Of a DNA stretch of 64,000 bases, positions 33,104 to 41,325 are shown in pieces. The DNA lies in NCBI RefSeq assembly GCF_029946515.1, contig NZ_JARZHH010000010.1, positions 1 through 64,000 of the forward strand, read 5' to 3'. Every line of letters starts with the position of its first letter. Position 1 is the stretch's first letter. The notes below the pieces were generated by a model that was not told where the DNA came from, ran no database searches, and was given only the letters and a program-made list of their open reading frames with translations. The stretch comes from Polyangium sp. 6x1 (GTDB taxonomy: Bacteria > Myxococcota_A > Polyangia > Polyangiales > Polyangiaceae). The translations under genes were made by a program, and so were the position numbers.

Positions 33104-35527
33104 TCACGAGAATGCGAGACCGGCGCCGATGATGGCGATCACCGGAATCAGGCTGCCGTTACTGCCGGACGTGGTCGCAGGTGCATCTACAGGGCCGTAC
33201 TGCCAGCCACCGGAGCCGCCGGATCCACTCCAGTCTTCCGGGCCCAGCTCACCCTGCGCAGCGAGCTCCCGCAGAGCGTCTGCCCGTGCTCGCAAGGCTT
33301 TTGCCGTGAGGGGATGGCCCTGCGACTCGTACGTGCTCGCCAACTGTTCGAGCTGATCTGCGTCGTAGACGCTTTCGAGGACGAGGATGATCTCGTTTCT
33401 TTCGGAGGCGGACAGATTGTCGTCGAGCAGGGGGCCTGTCGTTTGCGTGCTCGTCGTTGAACTCGTCGTGCCGCCCGACGAGGATTGCTGCGGCGCAGGA
33501 ATTTCGTGCTTTCCGAGCAGTGGCACGTCCACTACGACCGTCCCCGGTTTCGAGCCCGGTGATGCGGGCAGGTCGAAGTTCCCCAGAGGCGTCACCACGA
33601 GGACATGGCCGGGCTTCGTACTCGGCTGGACGCTCACACCAGCCGGCAGCCCGGCGGAAGGTGCGGCAGGAGGAGGCGGGGGCGGAGGAGGCGGGGGCGG
33701 CGGAGTCGTGGATTGTTGCTGCTGCGGCGCGGTCGGTGCCGGGATTTCATGCTTTCCGAGCAGCGGCACGTCCACTACGACCGTCCCCGGTTTCGAGCCC
33801 GGTGATGCGGGCAGGTCGAAGTTCCCCAGAGGCGTCACCACGAGGACATGGCCGGGCTTCGTGCTCTGCTGGACACTCACGCCAGCCGGCAGCCCTGTGG
33901 TTGTGGGAGCAGGCAGAGGTGGCGGCGGAGTTGGACTGGTCTTGGATTCCGATTGTCCGTCCGCCTTCGTTCCGCCGCTCGACGCATTGTCGAAGGGCGT
34001 ACCCGATGCGTTGCTTTCCTCGACCAGCGCATTGTACGTCGTCTGGTCGAGCTCTCCGGTTGTCGGGAGCGGCCTCGTCGGCTGCTTCTTGTTCCACCAC
34101 GTCTGGAACGAGGCGAGCGCCTGCGTCGTCCTCGGCGTGAATCCGCTGACGAGGTCCATTGGATTCCTTCCGAAATCTGAAGGGTTGCAGTCGCCGGGGT
34201 TCCGTAATGCCCAGCTCGCGAGAAGCGCCTGGGTATGGGGAACGACGGCCGGATCGAGCGTCGTCGTCTTCCCGGGAGCAGGGACGCCCGGCGTGGACGG
34301 CTGCGAAGGGATGCCATTGACCGCGACCGCGAGCGGGTGGTCGGGCCACTCGTTGGGGATTCCGATCTCCTCACCTGGGTAGAGATACGTCCAGTTCCCA
34401 TTCTCCGTGGCCTTGTGCGGGTTCGCGGCTCGGAGCTCGGACCACCACTTCGGGCGCGCAGGGAAGGCGCCCAGCTTCGACGCGATCTTCTGCGGCCAGT
34501 CATCTTTGATCACGACGTACTTGCGCGCTGTGCCGAGGGTCGCCCCCGTATCGCCCGCGTAATGCAGCCACCCCGGCGGGATGTTCCATACGGGATCCGA
34601 ATCAGGTTTGCCGGGATTCGCCGCCAAGAGCTCCTGGGTGCGCTGGGTCTGCCCCGTGAGCTTCTTGGTAATACCGTGTGGCGTCTCGCCGGGAATCGCG
34701 TGATACGTGCCCGTGGTCGGATCCACGCCCGAGACGTCGCGCGCGCCGCCGTCGCCAGTGAGCGCGCGTAGGAGCCGCGGATCGTGCATGCGGAGCAGCG
34801 GTACGGCGCGGACCATCGCCGCAAGCTGCGCGGCGTTCATCGGCAAGGCCGAGACGTGCTGCAACGGGCGCGGCCTCGCGTCGGGCGACGCGGTATCGTT
34901 GTACGTCGCGTCAGGCTCCTTCAGATGGGGCGAATTCGTCATCGCGCCGAAGTTGAGCCGAGGGCGCCGTTGCTGCGGCGGTTCCGGCAGTGCCTCCGGC
35001 TCGGACTCGGCCGCAAGGATCTGGGACAAGAGCTGCCCCGCGTCGCGCTTGCGCTTGTACTCCGCCGGCCGATACACGCGGAGGCGCGCCTCCTGCGCAT
35101 ACATCGGATCACCGGTGCGCTTCGTCATCTGCTCGCCGTCGGCGAGGATCTTTCGCTCTCGCTTCGTGAGCTGGCGCTGTTGCTTACCGGGCTTCGGCTT
35201 CTTTTTGACCTGCGTGCGGACGAGATTCTCGACCGCGCCACCGGCCATCTTTCCGAGATTCGCGCCAATCGAAGCGCCGGCTCCGCCCGCGAGGGTGCCG
35301 AGCCCAGCACCAGCGATCATTCCGAGGCTTTCCCCGATGCCACCGCCCCCGCTGGGCTTGGAACCGCCTCCGCCGCCCCCCAGGACGGACGAGAGCAACT
35401 GCGCCCCACCGCCGAGCAGCGTATCGAAGAAATCGCCCGTATCGTCGAACGGCGTCGCGCCTTCCTCTTCGGGCACGCCGCTAGTCTCCTCGTCGGTCTC
35501 GTAAGACAAAGTGATAGCCTTAGGCAT
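33104..35527 (-). CDS. Large modular protein: glycine-rich segment, LysM-like domains, duplicated 54-residue unit, C-terminal hydrophobic tail (operon gene 4)
   Basis: This 807-residue protein has GAGAGGAGG before the ATG. N-terminal acidic stretch, then a Gly-rich hydrophobic segment (about 35-95: GGGIGESLGMIAGAGLGTLA), then a basic region. About 265-390 contain two LysM-like units (YHAIPGETPHGITKKLTGQ; KYVVIKDDWPQKIASKLG), which bind peptidoglycan in known proteins. A peptidoglycan-binding-like helical unit follows (RTTQALASFQTWWNKKQPT). Two nearly identical units (GLPAGVSVQ to GKHEIPAP) are separated by a polyproline run, and their DNA is duplicated at 33501-33650 and 33744-33893. The end is hydrophobic (SLIPVIAIIGAGLAFS). 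It looks like an envelope-spanning or tape/spike-like structural protein. Confidence 0.65.
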   Translation of the reverse strand: MPKAITLSYETDEETSGVPEEEGATPFDDTGDFFDTLLGGGAQLLSSVLGGGGGGSKPSGGGGIGESLGMIAGAGLGTLAGGAGASIGANLGKMAGGAVENLVRTQVKKKPKPGKQQRQLTKRERKILADGEQMTKRTGDPMYAQEARLRVYRPAEYKRKRDAGQLLSQILAAESEPEALPEPPQQRRPRLNFGAMTNSPHLKEPDATYNDTASPDARPRPLQHVSALPMNAAQLAAMVRAVPLLRMHDPRLLRALTGDGGARDVSGVDPTTGTYHAIPGETPHGITKKLTGQTQRTQELLAANPGKPDSDPVWNIPPGWLHYAGDTGATLGTARKYVVIKDDWPQKIASKLGAFPARPKWWSELRAANPHKATENGNWTYLYPGEEIGIPNEWPDHPLAVAVNGIPSQPSTPGVPAPGKTTTLDPAVVPHTQALLASWALRNPGDCNPSDFGRNPMDLVSGFTPRTTQALASFQTWWNKKQPTRPLPTTGELDQTTYNALVEESNASGTPFDNASSGGTKADGQSESKTSPTPPPPLPAPTTTGLPAGVSVQQSTKPGHVLVVTPLGNFDLPASPGSKPGTVVVDVPLLGKHEIPAPTAPQQQQSTTPPPPPPPPPPPPAAPSAGLPAGVSVQPSTKPGHVLVVTPLGNFDLPASPGSKPGTVVVDVPLLGKHEIPAPQQSSSGGTTSSTTSTQTTGPLLDDNLSASERNEIILVLESVYDADQLEQLASTYESQGHPLTAKALRARADALRELAAQGELGPEDWSGSGGSGGWQYGPVDAPATTSGSNGSLIPVIAIIGAGLAFS
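33501..33893. repeat. Pair of ~150-bp direct repeats inside operon gene 4
   Basis: 33501-33650 and 33744-33893 differ at only a few bases and keep the reading frame. They encode the duplicated GLPAGVSV...GKHEIPAP unit; the spacer codes for a polyproline/Gln stretch. Near-identity at the DNA level, including silent positions, implies a recent duplication or ongoing gene conversion. Confidence 0.85.
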
Positions 35528-35576
35528 ACCGAAATGCCTCCTCTCCCTGCTTCGGTTGTGTTTCCGTGCGACAGCT

Positions 35577-36302
35577 CTATGAGGCCATCGGACGTTCGAT
35601 CGTGCGCGGGCAAAGGCTCCAGCGGCACTTGGTTACTTCAATGTTTTTCGTCCGGACGATCGCCGTAGCGTCTACGTCGTATTCGTTGCCCATCGGGCCC
35701 GCGAACTGGCCCGCCTTGTTGAAATGCGAGACGACGAGCACCGTGGGGCGCATCGTCGCGACGGTTTCGAGGAGCGTGGTCTGCTCGACGTAGCTGCGCG
35801 CCCAGCGCTGGAGCGAGTCCACGACGATCACGGCGGCGTCGGGCGGCACGGCCTGGAGCGCGTCGCGCCATCCGACCTTGCTCCCGCTGCCGCTGCGCCT
35901 GCTCACGAGGCGAATGTGTCGTGATGACGAACCCGTGCGTGGAAATAGCTCCTGCACGAGGTTCCGGTTCTGCTCGGCGTCGAGCCAGTACCCGAGGCCG
36001 TCCAGCTTTGCGGCGATCTGCGCGGCGAGCTCGGCGCAAAGGGTCGACTTCCCGGCACCCGGAGCCCCACCCACGAGCACCTTCAAGCCAAGGACGACGC
36101 CCCCGAGTGCACGTGAGAGGAGCGCGGCGAAATGCGTGGGCCGCAATGGCGTGCTACGCTCTTCGAGCGATTCCACGACGATGCCCGGCGGGACCTCGTG
36201 CGGGATGAGCTCCCACACGGTCGCGCCGCATGCGCAGTAACCTCCGCAAAGCTGGGGACGTCGCCGCAGACAGACGGCGCATCGAAGGGGCGGTTTCGAC
36301 AT
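35577..36302 (-). CDS. RadA-like RecA-fold ATPase with N-terminal zinc finger (operon gene 3)
   Basis: 241 residues, 4 bp after gene 2. The N-terminal cysteines CAVC...CACGA followed by WELIPHE match the zinc ribbon of RadA/Sms. Walker A is GGAPGAGKST, Walker B AAVIVVDSLQRW. The segment VLVVSHFNKAGQFAGPMGNEYDVDATAIV followed by VTKCRWS parallels the RadA stretch H-x-x-K-x-G-x-h-AGP...L-E-H-x-V-D...K-N-R-(F/Y)G, with the KNRFG motif degenerate. It lacks the C-terminal Lon-like domain, so it is a short RadA paralogue. Within this operon it may power DNA handling or assembly; it is not a FtsK/HerA-type packaging ATPase. Confidence 0.75.
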   Translation of the reverse strand: MSKPPLRCAVCLRRRPQLCGGYCACGATVWELIPHEVPPGIVVESLEERSTPLRPTHFAALLSRALGGVVLGLKVLVGGAPGAGKSTLCAELAAQIAAKLDGLGYWLDAEQNRNLVQELFPRTGSSSRHIRLVSRRSGSGSKVGWRDALQAVPPDAAVIVVDSLQRWARSYVEQTTLLETVATMRPTVLVVSHFNKAGQFAGPMGNEYDVDATAIVRTKNIEVTKCRWSLCPRTIERPMAS

Positions 36303-36306
36303 GGCA

Positions 36307-36765
36307 TCACCAGTAGTTCGTTCTCGCGAGCCAAGCGGGCGGGATACGCCCGATCGTCGAGTTCAAGATGGTTGGGTCCGCGGGCTGCCATCGGCCATTC
36401 AAGAAGACTTCCGCGAGGATGTGCGGAAAGTCTTGCTCGGGGCGGACTGGCTTTTCGCGGGCCGGGATTCCGCACGCCCGGCAAAGCGCAACGAAGACGC
36501 GCGTCTTCGCGTCGCAGTCCCCGAAGCCGCGGAAGAGCGTCACGGCCGCGTCTTCGAGCACTTCCCGGCGCGGATCGCGGACATAATCGATCGCGTACTG
36601 GCAGAACTTGAGGATCGCCGCTGCGCGCTCCTGGATCGGCAATCGCCGAAACACCGCGGCCCAGCGCTGGACCTCTGGGAGCAGGAGGTCGCGCTTGCTG
36701 CCCTCGGCCATGTACCGCGCTTTCGCGAGGTTCGTGGGGAAGTGAACGATACGCGGGCGAATCAT
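36307..36765 (-). CDS. Transglutaminase-like cysteine peptidase/transferase (operon gene 2)
   Basis: 152 residues from the ATG overlapping gene 1's stop (ATGA). The core is transglutaminase-like: FGDCDAKTRVFVALCRACGIPAR carries the nucleophile Cys, FPHILAEVFLNGRW the His and PADPTI the Asp, completing the C-H-D triad. A helical N-terminus precedes it. No signal peptide. Such domains cross-link or cleave proteins; next to putative structural proteins, maturation or cross-linking of a particle or envelope complex is a reasonable inference. Confidence 0.75.
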   Translation of the reverse strand: MIRPRIVHFPTNLAKARYMAEGSKRDLLLPEVQRWAAVFRRLPIQERAAAILKFCQYAIDYVRDPRREVLEDAAVTLFRGFGDCDAKTRVFVALCRACGIPAREKPVRPEQDFPHILAEVFLNGRWQPADPTILNSTIGRIPPAWLARTNYW

Positions 36766-38225
36766 TTGGCACCGCCCTTTTCCGCCATGACGAGCACTTC
36801 GCCGAAGGCTTCGGGCGAAAACCCGGTCGAGGCGAGTTCCTGAAGTTTCGCGAAGAGGTCGGGGTTGTTGCCGAGGAGTTGGATGCCCTGCGCCACGGCA
36901 CCGCCGAGCGGGTTGGCAGGCGCCGACGGATCCGGGGGAACGAGGCCCGCGGCCGTGAGATGTGGCGCGAGATTGGTCGGTTTGTGCGTCCGCGACTCGG
37001 GCCGCGCACTCGCGGGCGGCGGTGGCGGAGGCGGCGGAGCAGGCGGCGGGAGTGGCGCGGTCACGAAAGGAGGCTCCGGGGGCGGCGGAGGCGGCGGCGG
37101 CCTCGGCGGCGGCGCGACATTCTGCACGCCGTCGCACCGCATGGGCGCTGCGGGCTGCACGCGCACGGGCGCTACGGGGTCGAGCTGCGCGAGCTCGACG
37201 GGCTCAGGGGCGGGCGCCACGGACACGGGTTGCACAGGTGCGGGCTGCGCAGGCGCAGCGGTCTGGCGCATGACGATCCCCATCGGGGTCTGGATCATCT
37301 CCCATCCTTCCCAGGACATGGGCGCACCCGTGGGCCACGGATTCGCCTGCGGGGGAGGCGGAGGCGGCGGAGGCGGAGGCGGAGGCGGCGGCGGTGAATT
37401 CGCGGCGGTCGTGGACTTTACGAGCGTGAGCAGCTTGGCGATCTCGCCGAACTCGTCCCCACCGCTGCCACCATTGCCCCCGAGGGCCTTCGCGAGCTCG
37501 ATTCCGCGCTCCATCCCTCGTTCATACCCGGCCCCGACGCTCGGCTTTCCAGCGTCGTTTCCCCGGAGGAGCGGCACGAGCTCGCGCACGAATTCGAGCG
37601 AGTTCGATTGCGGCGGCTGCTGGAGGAGCGGGACGATCGCTTGTACGACTTCGAGGGTCTGATTTCCCTGTGGTGGTGGTGGTGGTGGTGGCTGCTTCGT
37701 GTTCTCGAGGATCGAGCGCATCGTTTCGAGAACGACCTTGAGCAGCCCCATGAACTCCAGCCCCATCGCTGGCGCGGCTGCGGGAGCTGGCGCGGGCGCA
37801 GGCGCAGCCGGGGCATAGTAGTAAGGCGGCACCGCAGCCGGGTTGATCGGAGGCGCTGCCGGCGCCGGTCGGGGCGCCTGCGGCTCCTGGACGAAGGGCT
37901 TCCGCGCCGGGCCTGCGAAGTAGTGCGTCTCGGACCTGGCCGTATATCGATGCGTCTTCGCGCACTGCGCGTTGACATAATAGAAGCACTCGCCACCGTA
38001 CATGTCGACGACGTGCTGCCAACTTCGCAGATCGGATCCCTTCCACAACGTCGGGCAGACCTCTCGCGTCTTGTCCGGAAGGATGCGGACGATCTGAATG
38101 AAGTCAAATCTCCGCGGATCGGGACCAGTCTCTGTTTCTGGCCGAGGAAATAGCGGATGACCGCCGAGATCCGGCTCGACGGCAGACGACTGCCCGTCGA
38201 GCCCAGAGGGCTCTTGGTGGTTCAT
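36762..38225 (-). CDS. Polyproline-rich protein (operon gene 1)
   Basis: 487 residues from the ATG with AAGGATT upstream. A compact N-terminal domain (about 35-110) with three cysteines (REVCPTLWKG, GGECFYYVNAQC) is followed by long Pro/Ala-rich spacers, including one run of 15 prolines, between short helical patches (FMGLLKVVLETMRSIL, TLEVVQAIVPLLQQ, EFVRELVPLLRG) and a C-terminal helical part (AVAQGIQLLGNNPDLFAKLQELA). No signal or membrane helix. Stiff polyproline spacers suggest a scaffold or tether. It is coupled to the transglutaminase-like gene; whether another gene precedes it is doubtful. Confidence 0.65.
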   Translation of the reverse strand: MNHQEPSGLDGQSSAVEPDLGGHPLFPRPETETGPDPRRFDFIQIVRILPDKTREVCPTLWKGSDLRSWQHVVDMYGGECFYYVNAQCAKTHRYTARSETHYFAGPARKPFVQEPQAPRPAPAAPPINPAAVPPYYYAPAAPAPAPAPAAAPAMGLEFMGLLKVVLETMRSILENTKQPPPPPPPQGNQTLEVVQAIVPLLQQPPQSNSLEFVRELVPLLRGNDAGKPSVGAGYERGMERGIELAKALGGNGGSGGDEFGEIAKLLTLVKSTTAANSPPPPPPPPPPPPPPPQANPWPTGAPMSWEGWEMIQTPMGIVMRQTAAPAQPAPVQPVSVAPAPEPVELAQLDPVAPVRVQPAAPMRCDGVQNVAPPPRPPPPPPPPEPPFVTAPLPPPAPPPPPPPPASARPESRTHKPTNLAPHLTAAGLVPPDPSAPANPLGGAVAQGIQLLGNNPDLFAKLQELASTGFSPEAFGEVLVMAEKGGAK

Positions 38226-38920
38226 AATCCTTGGTGGGAGTATGCCGAGTTCATCGATTCAGGGAAACACAAAAGTTGTATGAGTGCCCACGTGCTCGGT
38301 TTGGCCAAGTAGTTTGAGTGCAAAACAAGTGGACTGCGGATGCGCTCGTCCCAGCATATTTGAAGGAGATCTGGTGTCCCCTCGCGGGGCAGCGGAGACC
38401 CCTCACTCGGAGGGGCGTGCGGCACGTCGTGATGCTCCCCGGCAACGACGCTCGGTGTCGATCCAGCGTTCAAGTAGCCATGTCGGGTCATGTCAGGTTC
38501 TTTGTACTGGAACCCCTCGATCCGATCTGGAGGGTCATCAACTCCAGACGGTAGGGAGGCTCGCATCGCATCCATGGGATTTCCCGGTGCCGAGGGTTTT
38601 CCATTCTGGCCCTTCGTCGAGGAGGTGCTGTTCGTTTCGAGGAACGGCTCCCTCGGAGACAGCCTAAACGCCGACTCATTTCCCATCGCGGGGGCGTCGC
38701 GCGCCGTGCAGCCAGAATTTTCGAGTCCCTGATCGTCGTCCTTACGGCTGGATTTCGACGTGTTCAGTGTTTCGATTGAGGAACTGTGCGGTTGGCCCCG
38801 TCGAACCTCGCGTCTCGGAGCGTGACGAGAAGCCGGATCGTGTCCACGGCTGGTTGTATTTGCGTACGGCAATCGATGTAGGGTGCCGTGCGGGACGTAA
38901 ATTGACTTGGCGTGTGAAGC

Positions 38921-39415
38921 ATGAGCGCTTCCGAGAAAAAGCCCGGGATTTCCGAGGCGGGTCGGAGAAAGGCTCCGAATCGGAGCCGCGGCGGGGCCGG
39001 GAGGGGCGGCCTCGGGGGAGCGTCACGCGAGGTGGCTCGAGCTCGGCAGCGTGGAGCTGCACGACGAGCACGACGTTATTTGGAGGCGTCTGGTGTACGG
39101 AATCGCACTGCGGTGGTCCTTCCCGGGCAGGGGCGTCGCATCCTCGAGCGGTCCGTTTTCCGAGCCAGGGAAGGGGATTTCGAGGGCGCCCGGGATTGGG
39201 GCCTTCATTTCGAGGGGTCGGTTCCGAGGACTCCCGAGAACTCAGCCGAGGATTTGCTTGTCCGCGGAGGAGGAAGACGAGCTTTCGTGTGGTTTCCGCG
39301 AGAGGGCCTCGGCGAGCATGCGAAATGTGGATCGATTTCTCGGCGATCCTCGGATTGCCACGCGGCAAAACAAGGTGCTGCGTTCGGGATCCTCTATCAA
39401 AACTCGGAATTTTGA
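38921..39415 (+). CDS. Doubtful Arg/Gly-rich open frame
   Basis: 164 codons from an ATG with only a weak GTGAAG upstream. The product is Arg/Gly-rich at first (ASREVARARQRGAARRARRY), then has a few hydrophobic strands (TAVVLPGQGRRIL). Third positions are only mildly GC-biased, and an alternative frame is equally open. Either a small accessory gene of the element or random. Confidence 0.2.
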   Translation: MSASEKKPGISEAGRRKAPNRSRGGAGRGGLGGASREVARARQRGAARRARRYLEASGVRNRTAVVLPGQGRRILERSVFRAREGDFEGARDWGLHFEGSVPRTPENSAEDLLVRGGGRRAFVWFPREGLGEHAKCGSISRRSSDCHAAKQGAAFGILYQNSEF

Positions 39416-39502
39416 TCTCTGTCTCTAAACTATTGATTTGGCTATGGAAATGGCTTGAAAGTCTGCGGCGAATTGCCGTAGATTCCGGGGACCGACGCTG
39501 GG

Positions 39503-39532
39503 GAGGGGTCGCTCGCCGAGAGCTCGAGCCCC
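39503..39532 (+). promoter_or_regulatory. 30-bp block conserved upstream of both excisionase-like genes (copy 2)
   Basis: Identical to 466-495 except at the two central bases. It lies 88 bp before the xis-like start at 39621. The imperfect inverted-repeat layout (GGGGTCG... / ...CGAGCCCC) fits a regulator-binding site. Confidence 0.5.
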
Positions 39533-39620
39533 CTTGCCGGTGGTCGATTCACATGGCGCCGCGGAGCCCTCGCGCGCGCCTGGGAGGTGGACATGGGCGG
39601 CAAGGAAGGGAGGTCCCCGC

Positions 39621-39848
39621 ATGTCGGCAAAGCAGGGAGAAGCCCATCAAGCGGTCGGGGGATGGGTGCCCATCGACCGCGCAGCGGCGCACCTCGGCAT
39701 GAATGTGGGCGCGCTGCGCAAGACGCTGGAGCGCCGCGCCGTGCGGGCGCCGGACGGGGTGACCGAGGCGAGTGTCGACGGGGTGCGAGCGCGCAAGTTC
39801 GGCCGGATCTGGCGAGTCCGGTTCTCCGAGGCTTGGGGTGTCCCGTGA
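39621..39848 (+). CDS. Small helix-turn-helix protein, excisionase-like (paralogue of 576-803)
   Basis: 75 residues from the ATG with GGAAGGGAGGT upstream. HTH: VPIDRAAAHLGMNVGALRKTLERRAV; basic tail RARKFGRIWRVRFSEAWGVP. It shares length and most C-terminal residues with the copy at 576 and precedes the third integrase by 67 bp. As a recombination directionality factor it would bind the arm region and favour excision; that role is inferred. Confidence 0.65.
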   Translation: MSAKQGEAHQAVGGWVPIDRAAAHLGMNVGALRKTLERRAVRAPDGVTEASVDGVRARKFGRIWRVRFSEAWGVP

Positions 39849-39915
39849 GGACGGACCACGTGCTACAGTCCCAGCCTCGCAAAGGTGGCTGGGATGGTCG
39901 GAAAGGAATCTGACC

Positions 39916-41082
39916 ATGGCAGTCCGCAAGGTAGAACGATACGGGGAAACCCGGCTGTTGATTGACATCCAATACAAGAAGCGGGACGGCAGGCGGGCCC
40001 GTTTCCGCAAGGATGCCGAGGTCCAAACGTGGACCGCGGCCCGTGCGGAGGAGAAGCGCTACCTGCTCAACATCGCCAACCATGGCGAGCCGTACGAGCC
40101 GGGAGCTGGGCCGGCGGCAAGCGATTCAGGCGACTCGTCCGGAGCCAACGCCGCGCCGAAGCCGAAGAAGACCTTCGCCGAGGTGGTTACCGAGTTCCGG
40201 GAGACCTTCATGGTCGCGGAGCTCAAGGTCACCAGCCGGAAGGGGTACGACTCGGTCCTTCGGGCCTCGTTGCTTCCGAAGTTCGGCAAGCTGCGCGTGG
40301 ACAAGGTCGACGGGAAGGCGGCCGCGGATCTCGACCTCGCGCTGACGAAGCGCAAGTTGAGCCGCTCGACGCGGAACAACACGCAGGTCGTGCTTCGATC
40401 GGTCCTGCGGTTCGCCAAGAGCCGCGGGTATGTCGAGGATCGGCCGGCGAATCTGCCGAAGTTGAAGCAGGTCGGGCAGCGCATCCTGGAGATTCCGAGC
40501 GACGATCAGGTCGAGCAGATTCTCGGGGTCGCCTGCGATACGCACCGCCTGGGCTTCACCCTCATGTCGGATGCCGGGCTTCGTCCCAACGAAGTTCGCG
40601 CCCTCCGAGGCAAGGACGTGCAGCTCCGGTGGGAGAATGGCGTGGCGGTCGGCGGGTTCCTCACCGTGCGCGAAGGTCGGTCACACGGCGAGATCCATAC
40701 GCCGAAGACCGGGCAGCGCGAGATCCCCATCTCGCGCGAGCTCGCGAGGCTCCTCGCCCCGGTGGTTGTCAAGAGCGCAGCGCGCGAGGCGTACATTGCG
40801 CTGAACGACGCCGGGGAGCCGTGGGGCCAGTTCGGGCTCAAGCAGGCGTTCGCGCGCACGAGCAAGCGGGCCGGGGTCGAAGGGTGGTCGGTGTACTGCT
40901 TGCGCCACTACGCGATCACGGCTTGGCTCCGCGCGGGCATCCCGGTCCATGTCGTGCAGCGGATGGCAGGTCACACGAACCTGTCGACCACGCAGCGCTA
41001 CGTGCACTTCCTCAAGGAAGACCTCGAGGAGGCCGCTCGTCGGTTGCCTGTCCGCCGCCGCGGTGACGGGGAGAAGAACTGA
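39916..41082 (+). CDS. Tyrosine recombinase / integrase of the 31-kb element
   Basis: 388 residues from the ATG at 39916 (GAAAGGAATC upstream); earlier in-frame codons overlap the xis-like gene. N-terminal motif ARAEEKRYLLNIAN, core-binding domain about 90-180, catalytic landmarks SDAGLRPNEVRAL (Arg), HTPKTGQREI (Lys), YCLRHYAIT (Arg-His, with Tyr at the first HxxR position), AGHTNLSTTQ and the Tyr of TQRYVHFL. It is adjacent to the arm repeat (41244) and to tRNA-Arg (41328), its evident target. The left att copy at 10346 gives the element's other end. Confidence 0.93.
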   Translation: MAVRKVERYGETRLLIDIQYKKRDGRRARFRKDAEVQTWTAARAEEKRYLLNIANHGEPYEPGAGPAASDSGDSSGANAAPKPKKTFAEVVTEFRETFMVAELKVTSRKGYDSVLRASLLPKFGKLRVDKVDGKAAADLDLALTKRKLSRSTRNNTQVVLRSVLRFAKSRGYVEDRPANLPKLKQVGQRILEIPSDDQVEQILGVACDTHRLGFTLMSDAGLRPNEVRALRGKDVQLRWENGVAVGGFLTVREGRSHGEIHTPKTGQREIPISRELARLLAPVVVKSAAREAYIALNDAGEPWGQFGLKQAFARTSKRAGVEGWSVYCLRHYAITAWLRAGIPVHVVQRMAGHTNLSTTQRYVHFLKEDLEEAARRLPVRRRGDGEKN

Positions 41083-41243
41083 CGCCCGGCCACGGGTCCT
41101 TCGGTGCAACGCCGGGGGCAAGGGTCGACCAGAGCACGGTGGGCGAGACCACCGTACCGCCGCCCGCATCCCAGGAACGTCTCCAGACAGTCGAGCAGGG
41201 CCCGGAGAGGACACGTCCTCTGCTGGGCTCGGCCGCCGTTCTC

Positions 41244-41268
41244 GGTTGAGGCCACAGTGAGGCCACAG
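41244..41268 (+). repeat. Paired arm-type repeat, right end of the 31-kb element
   Basis: The same 25 bp as at 10531-10555: GGTT, then GAGGCCACAG twice with one T between. It lies between the integrase gene and the tRNA, 57 bp inside the att core. Its presence at both ends supports the mapped boundaries. Confidence 0.6.
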
Positions 41269-41325
41269 CTTTGGGCGACGGGGAGGGAGCGAGGGGACAT
41301 GGCTCGTAACCCCTCGAAATCATTG

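Larger units (their letters stand above)
38226..39620. promoter_or_regulatory. 1.4-kb region between the ten-gene operon and the xis-int module
   Basis: No convincing gene is present. The first ~200 bp are comparatively AT-rich and should contain the promoter of the leftward operon. A minus-strand frame whose stop overlaps the gene 1 start (ATGA at 38225) reaches back to 38872 but has poor third-position GC and no ribosome site. A plus-strand frame from 38921 to 39415 is Arg/Gly-rich and unrecognised. The right end holds the conserved 30-bp block (39503-39532) in front of the xis-like gene. Confidence 0.4.

Noticed and set aside
38222-38872. Minus-strand frame whose stop overlaps the start of operon gene 1 (ATGA)
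   Set aside because: The overlap is suggestive, but third-position GC is low, no candidate start has a ribosome site and the sequence looks like a promoter region.
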